Assembly (NCBI GenBank): GCA_965224815.1
Contig: CBDDAF010000003.1
Span: forward strand, 930,001-994,000
Source: CAYPEL01 sp036479985
Lineage (GTDB): Bacteria; Pseudomonadota; Gammaproteobacteria; DSM-19610
Direction of reading: 5' to 3'
DNA: 64,000 bases
Made by a program: the position numbers and the translations under genes
In this document: one piece after another, positions 58,749 to 64,000 of the stretch
Layout of the letters: every line of letters starts with the position of its first letter
Numbering within the stretch: position 1 is the first letter of the stretch
Notes under the pieces: generated by a model
The model's database searches: none
What the model was told of the DNA's origin: nothing
The model's input: the letters and a program-made list of their open reading frames with translations, nothing else

Positions 58749-59762
58749 TTGTTAGCCACACTTAGAAACTTTTTTTCCTCGACCCCAGCCAAAAGCATGC
58801 GGGCCAAACGCATCCCTCAGGGTATTACAAAACATACAAAAAAGACTATTACCAACCCTGCGCCAGATGGAATTATTCTTAATCAACTGGATACTGCATT
58901 CTATGAGCTTATTCTTGGCGTTGAACTCCAGACAGATTGCGATCTTAATGATTTCGAGAAATCATCGCTGGACGAGCTCGATCAACTACTAAAATCTAAT
59001 ATCTCCCATAGTAACCTGGTACCACGGCTTCCAGCAGTCATTCCAAAAATTATGGTCACCCTGCGCGACGAATCATCGTCAGCAGCAGATCTTGCCGCCG
59101 AACTAGGCCGGGATGCCGTGTTGGTGAGTGAAGTCATCCGCCTTGCCAATAGCCCCTACTACAGTGCTGGGCAAGAAATTTCCAGCCTGGAAAGAGCGGT
59201 ATTTGTACTCGGTCAAACTGGTGTTCGTCAGCTCGTCGCTAACGCTGCTCTTAAACCCATGATTAATTTAAATTCTGGATATTTTACGAAACTGTGCGGA
59301 ACCACGCTTTGGGATCATTCTGAAAAGACAGCGATCATCTGTGATTGTATGGCAAAACAGGAAAAAATAGATCGCTTTAACGCCTACCTGATGGCTGTCG
59401 TTCAGAATGTAGGGTTAACAGTGACAATGCGCATGCTCGACCGAAATTATGATGGCAGCCAGATCCCCAGTTCAAAGTTATTTCAAGAACAATTACTTAA
59501 ACAGTCCAGAAAACTGTCATGGCTCATTACCAAAGAATGGGGATTTCCAGAGTCCGTTATCGATGCACTAGAATCACAGATTAACGACGAGCATATGCAA
59601 ATGCTGGGCAATATTCTTTATTCAGCAGACAAGTTTTCCAAGATGCATATCCTCTCCACCCGTGAACGTTTCGAAGGTGAAATAGACGAGGTTGCTAATC
59701 AATTGCAGGGACGTTTGCCAAACGCGTGTAAAGACTGTTACGAAATACAAACAGATGAATGA
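58749..59762 (+). CDS. HDOD-domain signalling protein
   Basis: 337 residues from a TTG at 58749; ATG 58797 is an alternative start. The HDOD domain (about 95-290) is clear: LPAVIPKIMVTLRDESSSAADLAAELGRDAVL, then VIRLANSPYYS and ISSLERAVFVLGQTGVRQLV. HDOD proteins lack the catalytic HD residues and act in c-di-GMP and developmental regulation. No partner domain is present. It is separated from DUF4124 by about 100 nt. Confidence 0.88.
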   Translation: MLATLRNFFSSTPAKSMRAKRIPQGITKHTKKTITNPAPDGIILNQLDTAFYELILGVELQTDCDLNDFEKSSLDELDQLLKSNISHSNLVPRLPAVIPKIMVTLRDESSSAADLAAELGRDAVLVSEVIRLANSPYYSAGQEISSLERAVFVLGQTGVRQLVANAALKPMINLNSGYFTKLCGTTLWDHSEKTAIICDCMAKQEKIDRFNAYLMAVVQNVGLTVTMRMLDRNYDGSQIPSSKLFQEQLLKQSRKLSWLITKEWGFPESVIDALESQINDEHMQMLGNILYSADKFSKMHILSTRERFEGEIDEVANQLQGRLPNACKDCYEIQTDE

Positions 59763-59822
59763 GTTTTTGTGTTTTCCATGGCGCCGTTTCTGGCTAACTG
59801 CCATGAGCAAGACACAGACTTC

Positions 59823-60539
59823 TTAACGAAAATAATTTCCATTATTAATATCAAACATCGCACCCGTGTAGTGACTGGCGCGATTGCTTAATAAAAACAC
59901 AACAGTTTCCGCAACATCCATCGGCTGTAATATCTGCTTGATTAACGCACCTTTTTGATACTCTTCTTTTCGCCAGGCTGGCACTTGTGCGGCCATGCTC
60001 GTCTCTACCAGTGTTGGTGCAACTGCATTCACACGAATGCGTGGTGCAAAATTCATAGCAGTACTTTTCGTCAGGCCAATAATGGCTGCTTTGGACATTC
60101 CGTAAGCCGCGTCTGAACTCCCCTCCTGACCAGCCAGGGAACTAATATTGACAATAACACCCTGCTTTTTATGATCCAGAACCAGCTTCCCAAAATGTTT
60201 GGAAAAATTGAAAGCACCCTTAAGGTTCACATCAATCACACGGTCTAATAATTCATCCGAATACTCAAGAATATTTTTTCCAAGATAAATTCCGGCATTA
60301 TTTACCAGCGCATCGGGCAACTCAATTTCAGAAAATAAAGCAGCAACGCTACGGCTATCTGCAACATCCAATTCTTTAATAGCTATCTGCGAAGGGTCTT
60401 TCACCTGCAGAGCAGTGAGCCCTTTGGCATCAATGTCCACTGCAAGAATACGGGCTCCTTCTCTCAGACAGCATTCGACAATAGCCCGCCCAATCCCGTG
60501 CGCTGCACCGGTAACAAGAACAGTTTTGTCTTTAAGCAT
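59823..60539 (-). CDS. SDR-family oxidoreductase
   Basis: 238 residues. The classical SDR motifs are intact: VTGAAHGIGRAI (TGxxxGIG), NNAGIYLG, catalytic Ser in NISSLAGQEGS and YGMSKAA (Tyr-x-x-x-Lys). PTLVETSMA and the C-terminal HYTGAMFDINNG are typical substrate-lid and end segments. The substrate is unknown. It stands alone between convergent HDOD and a REPIN. Confidence 0.92.
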   Translation of the reverse strand: MLKDKTVLVTGAAHGIGRAIVECCLREGARILAVDIDAKGLTALQVKDPSQIAIKELDVADSRSVAALFSEIELPDALVNNAGIYLGKNILEYSDELLDRVIDVNLKGAFNFSKHFGKLVLDHKKQGVIVNISSLAGQEGSSDAAYGMSKAAIIGLTKSTAMNFAPRIRVNAVAPTLVETSMAAQVPAWRKEEYQKGALIKQILQPMDVAETVVFLLSNRASHYTGAMFDINNGNYFR

Positions 60540-60570
60540 AGGGATCCCAATGATTAATTAGCGAGAATCC

Positions 60571-60633
60571 GTAAGAGCGGCTTCAGCCGCGATGAACACG
60601 CTCCGCACCCTTCGCGGCTGAAGCCGCTCCTAC
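60571..60633. repeat. REPIN between SDR and dcd
   Basis: The left arm begins GTAAGAGCGG (one change); the right arm is intact. Confidence 0.94.
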
Positions 60634-60692
60634 AGAATTTGTGCCGTTCACCATGACAAATGCACGATAGGTAGTTTATAACGGGCTATCAA

Positions 60693-61262
60693 TCACGCTT
60701 TCGGTAAAGTAACGCCCTGCTGACCCTGATATTTACCACCACGATCTTTATAAGACGTTTCACAAACTTCATCTGATTCAAAAAACAGCACTTGTGCGAC
60801 ACCTTCATTGGCGTAGATTTTTGCTGGTAATGGTGTTGTGTTAGAAAACTCCAGCGTAACGTGACCTTCCCATTCTGGTTCCAGCGGAGTGACATTAACG
60901 ATGATGCCACAACGGGCATACGTAGACTTGCCCAGACAAATGGTCAATACACTGCGTGGAATCCGGAAATATTCTACTGTCCGTGCCAATGCAAAAGAAT
61001 TTGGCGGGATGATGCAGATATCTGATTTCACATCAACGAAACTGTTGTCATCGAAATTCTTGGGATCTACGATGGCAGAATTGATATTGGTGAAGATTTT
61101 AAATTCGTCCGCACAACGAATATCGTAGCCGTAGCTTGAGGTGCCATAAGAAATCACCCGTCCGATGTCTTCATGTTCTCGAACCTGACCAGAGATGAAG
61201 GGTTCGATCATGCCTTCTGTTTCGGCCATGTGGCGTATCCATTTATCGGATTTTATCGACAT
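60693..61262 (-). CDS. dcd: dCTP deaminase
   Basis: 189 residues, the usual length. It deaminates dCTP to dUTP for thymidylate synthesis. Diagnostic segments are SYGTSSYGYDIR, DNSFVDVKSDICIIPPNSFALA and GKSTYARCGIIVNVTPLEPEWEGHVTLEFSN (catalytic Glu region), with the C-terminal KYQGQQGVTLPKA. It lies downstream of mrp on the same strand. Confidence 0.97.
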   Translation of the reverse strand: MSIKSDKWIRHMAETEGMIEPFISGQVREHEDIGRVISYGTSSYGYDIRCADEFKIFTNINSAIVDPKNFDDNSFVDVKSDICIIPPNSFALARTVEYFRIPRSVLTICLGKSTYARCGIIVNVTPLEPEWEGHVTLEFSNTTPLPAKIYANEGVAQVLFFESDEVCETSYKDRGGKYQGQQGVTLPKA

Positions 61263-61339
61263 GGTTAGTTTTTCCTGAGTTTAGCTAGTGGGAAATATAC
61301 CGGGAATTTTATTATTAAAAAGTGGAAATGCTTTTTTTG

Positions 61340-61366
61340 ATCCCCTCTCCCAGAGGGAGAGGGGAT
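61340..61366. repeat. CCCTCTCCC-type palindrome, second repeat family
   Basis: ATCCCCTCTCCC pairs perfectly with GGGAGAGGGGAT around AGA. The T run precedes it on the plus strand, so it is not a terminator for the minus-strand mrp gene. Similar CCCTCTCCC palindromes recur in many proteobacterial genomes. Confidence 0.8.
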
Positions 61367-61398
61367 TAGGTAGAGAGACTGGGTGTTAAAATCAAAAA

Positions 61399-62490
61399 TC
61401 AATTGTTTTCGATAACGATTTGCGGGAACTTGGCCGCATAATTTTTGGACTTTAACGACAGCTTGGCTGCAGTACGCCGGGCAATATCCAGGTAAATCTG
61501 AGCTATCCGGCCATCCGGATTGGCAATCACCGAGGGCCGTCCATTGTCGACTTCTTCGCGGATGGTCTTGTCCAGTGGTAAAGCGCCCAGGAAATCCACG
61601 TCGTAGTCTTCCGACATGCGCTGGCCTCCGCCTTCTCCAAAGATGTGCTCTTCGTGGCCACATTCGTTGCAAATATGAATGCTCATATTTTCAATAATAC
61701 CCAGCACTGGTACTTCTACTTTCTCAAACATCTTGAGACCCTTGCGGGCATCGAGCAATGCAATATCCTGTGGGGTGGTGACGATGACAGCGCCACTGAC
61801 TGGAACCTGTTGTGCCAGCGTCAATTGCACATCACCGGTACCCGGCGGCAGATCGACTACTAAATAATCCAGATCGTGCCAGTTGGTATCACCCAGTAGC
61901 TGCTGCAATGCCTGGGTCACCATCGGGCCACGCCAGATCATCGGCGTTTCTTCATCGACCAGGAAACCTATCGACATAGTTTGAATGTTATAGCTCACCA
62001 TGGGTTCCAGTGTCTTGCCGTCTTTGGATTCAGGCTTGCCCGTGATGCCCATCATACGTGGTTGGCTCGGACCGTAGATGTCTGCATCCAGTATGCCGAC
62101 TTTTGCACCTTCGGCTGATAATGCCAGCGCCATATTAGTTGCAGTTGTGGATTTTCCAACACCACCCTTACCAGAAGCAATGGCAATGATATTCTTGATG
62201 CCGTCGATGGTTTTGACACCTTTCTGCACTGAATGCGCCTGAATAGCAAAACTCACATTGGCGCGCGCTTTACTGACACCATCGATTGACTCAATCATGG
62301 ATTTCAGTTTGGCAGCCAGTTCTTCCTGGTAACTCTTGGCTGGAAAACCCAGCACCACATCAACCAGCACCTGATCGCCTTCGATCGTAATTTTGCGCAG
62401 CATTTTACTGCTGACCAGGTCCTTCTCAAGAAAAGGATCGATGTATTCCTTCAGTTTCGTTTCGACAATTGCTTCGGTGACGTCAGCCAT
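61399..62490 (-). CDS. apbC: Mrp/ApbC-type iron-sulfur cluster carrier ATPase
   Basis: 363 residues. An N-terminal MIP18/DUF59-like domain (about 1-90) precedes the ParA-like ATPase (about 95-360) with Walker A ASGKGGVGKSTTATNMA, DADIYGPSQPRMMG, VVDLPPGTGDVQLTL and a CxxC in HICNECGHEEHIFG. It binds and transfers iron-sulfur clusters to apoproteins. It is divergent from metG, the usual gammaproteobacterial arrangement. Confidence 0.96.
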   Translation of the reverse strand: MADVTEAIVETKLKEYIDPFLEKDLVSSKMLRKITIEGDQVLVDVVLGFPAKSYQEELAAKLKSMIESIDGVSKARANVSFAIQAHSVQKGVKTIDGIKNIIAIASGKGGVGKSTTATNMALALSAEGAKVGILDADIYGPSQPRMMGITGKPESKDGKTLEPMVSYNIQTMSIGFLVDEETPMIWRGPMVTQALQQLLGDTNWHDLDYLVVDLPPGTGDVQLTLAQQVPVSGAVIVTTPQDIALLDARKGLKMFEKVEVPVLGIIENMSIHICNECGHEEHIFGEGGGQRMSEDYDVDFLGALPLDKTIREEVDNGRPSVIANPDGRIAQIYLDIARRTAAKLSLKSKNYAAKFPQIVIENN

Positions 62491-62719
62491 GTTTAATGAT
62501 GTCCTCTGGATCCAGTAACCGGCTGGCCGGGCTGGAAAAGTCTGAAAAATAGCAGCCCGAAATTGTACACAATTTATCCTGGCGGGTCTTCATTTTGGTT
62601 TGTGAGGATTTGTTGGTACTCAGACACTGTTTCCACCGGGAAGATGGGATATTTATCCACACTCCATGCTCCTACGTCTGGCATAATGACGCGCTAACCC
62701 GAATAGCTTACAGGAATTT

Positions 62720-64000
62720 ATGTCAGTCAAGCATCGCACCATTTTGGTGACCAGCGCCCTGCCCTATGCCAACGGCCCAATTCACATTGGCCATCTGGTT
62801 GAATATATCCAGACCGATATCTGGGTGCGTTTCCAAAAAATGCGTGACCACACCTGCTGGTACGTCTGTGCTGATGATGCCCATGGCACGCCTATCATGT
62901 TGCGCGCACAACAAGAAGGCATTACGCCGGAACAACTGATCGAAGCTGTCGACAAGGAACACCGTGCTGATTTCTCTGACTTCATGATTAACTTTGATCA
63001 TTATGGCAGCACCCATTCAGACGAAAACCGCAAGCTCGCTGAAACCATATACCTGCGCAACAAAGCGGCAGGACACATTGCTACCGAGACTATTACACAG
63101 GCCTACGATCCGGAAAAAGAAATGTTCCTGCCGGACCGGTTTATTAAAGGCGAATGTCCCAAGTGTGGTGCTGCCGATCAATATGGTGACAACTGCGAAG
63201 TCTGCGGCACAACTTATGCGCCCACTGATTTAAAAAATGCCTATTCCGTTGTGTCGGGCGCCAAACCGGTAGAAAAAGAATCCCTTCAGTACTTCTTCAA
63301 GTTGAATAACTTTGAAGGCATGCTACGTGACTGGCTAAAAGCCGGTCATGTTCAGAGCTCCGTATCCAATAAGCTAAATGAATGGATTGAAGAAGGCTTG
63401 CGTGATTGGGATATTTCTCGCAACGCACCCTACTTTGGTTTTGAAATCCCGGATGCACCGGGTAAGTTTTTTTATGTCTGGATGGATGCGCCCATTGGTT
63501 ATATGGCCAGCTTCAAACAATTCTGCGCTGAAAAGAATCTGGACTTTGATGCTTATTGGAGCAAGGACAGTGAACACGAACTGTATCATTTTATTGGCAA
63601 GGATATTATCCGTTTCCACGCCCTGTTCTGGCCAGCCATGTTGACCGGTGCTGATTTCCGCACACCCACGGGTATTTTTGCACATGGATTTTTAACTGTT
63701 AATGGCCAGAAGATGTCCAAGTCACGCGGCACCTTTATCAAAGCCCGCACCTGGCTGGATCATTTAAACCCGGAATACCTGCGTTATTACTTTGCTGCCA
63801 AACTGGGCAATGGTATCGACGATATGGATTTAAATCTGGATGACTTCTCGCAGAGAGTTAACAGCGACCTGGTTGGAAAATATGTCAACATAGCCAGCCG
63901 TACTGCTAATTTTATTGTTAAACAATTTGATGGAAAATTGCTTGGCATTAATGAATTCACAGATAATGATGCCGATAAAAAACTCTACTTAGAAAGTATT
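62720..64000 (+). CDS. metG: Methionyl-tRNA synthetase, N-terminal part
   Basis: At least 427 residues from ATG 62720, with CAGGA about 5 nt upstream; the gene runs off the right edge. The class I HIGH motif is in PYANGPIHIGHLVE. The zinc knuckle is CPKCGAADQYGDNCEVCG (two CxxC). FDISRNAPYFGFEIPD and WMDAPIGYM are conserved. KMSKS is intact in GQKMSKSRGTFI. It charges initiator and elongator tRNA-Met. The anticodon-binding domain begins but is not complete in the window. Confidence 0.97.
   Translation, partial: MSVKHRTILVTSALPYANGPIHIGHLVEYIQTDIWVRFQKMRDHTCWYVCADDAHGTPIMLRAQQEGITPEQLIEAVDKEHRADFSDFMINFDHYGSTHSDENRKLAETIYLRNKAAGHIATETITQAYDPEKEMFLPDRFIKGECPKCGAADQYGDNCEVCGTTYAPTDLKNAYSVVSGAKPVEKESLQYFFKLNNFEGMLRDWLKAGHVQSSVSNKLNEWIEEGLRDWDISRNAPYFGFEIPDAPGKFFYVWMDAPIGYMASFKQFCAEKNLDFDAYWSKDSEHELYHFIGKDIIRFHALFWPAMLTGADFRTPTGIFAHGFLTVNGQKMSKSRGTFIKARTWLDHLNPEYLRYYFAAKLGNGIDDMDLNLDDFSQRVNSDLVGKYVNIASRTANFIVKQFDGKLLGINEFTDNDADKKLYLESI

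Noticed and set aside
61340..61366. Terminator for mrp
   Set aside because: The T run is on the wrong side for the minus strand; it is a CCCTCTCCC-type repeat.
61265..61672. Arg-rich frame overlapping mrp
   Set aside because: It is a shadow of the mrp gene in another frame.

Overview
The window suggests a sulfur-oxidising gammaproteobacterium. The housekeeping synteny is gammaproteobacterial: mltD, a YafS-like methyltransferase, rnhA and dnaQ lie together, along with glnS, gltX, hemH, dcd, the Mrp/ApbC ATPase gene and the start of metG. A glycine/asparagine-rich secreted protein at 35523-36023 resembles sulfur globule proteins. No species is assigned. The most pervasive feature is a family of REP/REPIN palindromes. 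Arms begin GTAG and hold a GCGGC-TTCA-GCCGC hairpin. I count 19 two-arm REPINs, one inverted arm pair inside a coding region and two single arms, together with a RAYT transposase gene flanked by REPINs.

Layout. 1-12.9 kb: an exoprotein locus with a CHAT-domain protein (cut by the window edge), a CHASE2-adenylate cyclase, a DUF928 protein, a filamentous-haemagglutinin-like TpsA whose C-terminus contains translated REP arms, the RAYT, a legumain-like C13 peptidase with a C-terminal dockerin, the TpsB transporter and a Crp/Fnr regulator. 13-17 kb: a GGDEF/EAL protein overlapping a gene for a periplasmic protein of eight helical repeats. 17.1-22.4 kb: a translationally coupled pair, a DUF4143 ATPase and a 1342-residue NACHT-like STAND ATPase with a C-terminal PD-(D/E)XK-like nuclease, beside tRNA-Glu/tRNA-Ala; this is a candidate defence cassette. 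22.7-26.4 kb: tRNAs, glnS, gltX.

26.5-27.75 kb: an IS110-family element inserted exactly at a CT dinucleotide of a REP arm. Its 193-nt left non-coding end contains four segments matching the left target, right target, left donor and right donor, as expected of an IS621-type bridge RNA. This is the most striking and most testable signal in the window.

28-43 kb: a long minus-strand series with a sigma-54 activator, a MlaC-like gene broken by an exact 65-bp tandem duplication, a dynamin-like GTPase, a Met-rich coiled-coil membrane protein, a frameshifted TPR gene, a ParA-like ATPase, a LolA/DUF4412-like protein, the sulfur-globule-like protein, two Pro/Tyr/Gly-rich envelope proteins, an RND permease with a histone-H1-like tail, its membrane fusion protein and an SCP2 protein. 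Together these suggest an envelope or inclusion-building function, possibly for sulfur globules (inference).

43.5-64 kb: an AI-2E family permease, DUF1631 and PilZ genes, the mltD/rnhA/dnaQ block, DUF3024, DUF523-DUF1722, hemH, an NTF2-like protein, a compact operon (LbH acyltransferase, ACP, SDR, acyl-AMP ligase) followed by an aspartic protease gene, DUF4124, HDOD, a second SDR, dcd, mrp and 5'-partial metG.
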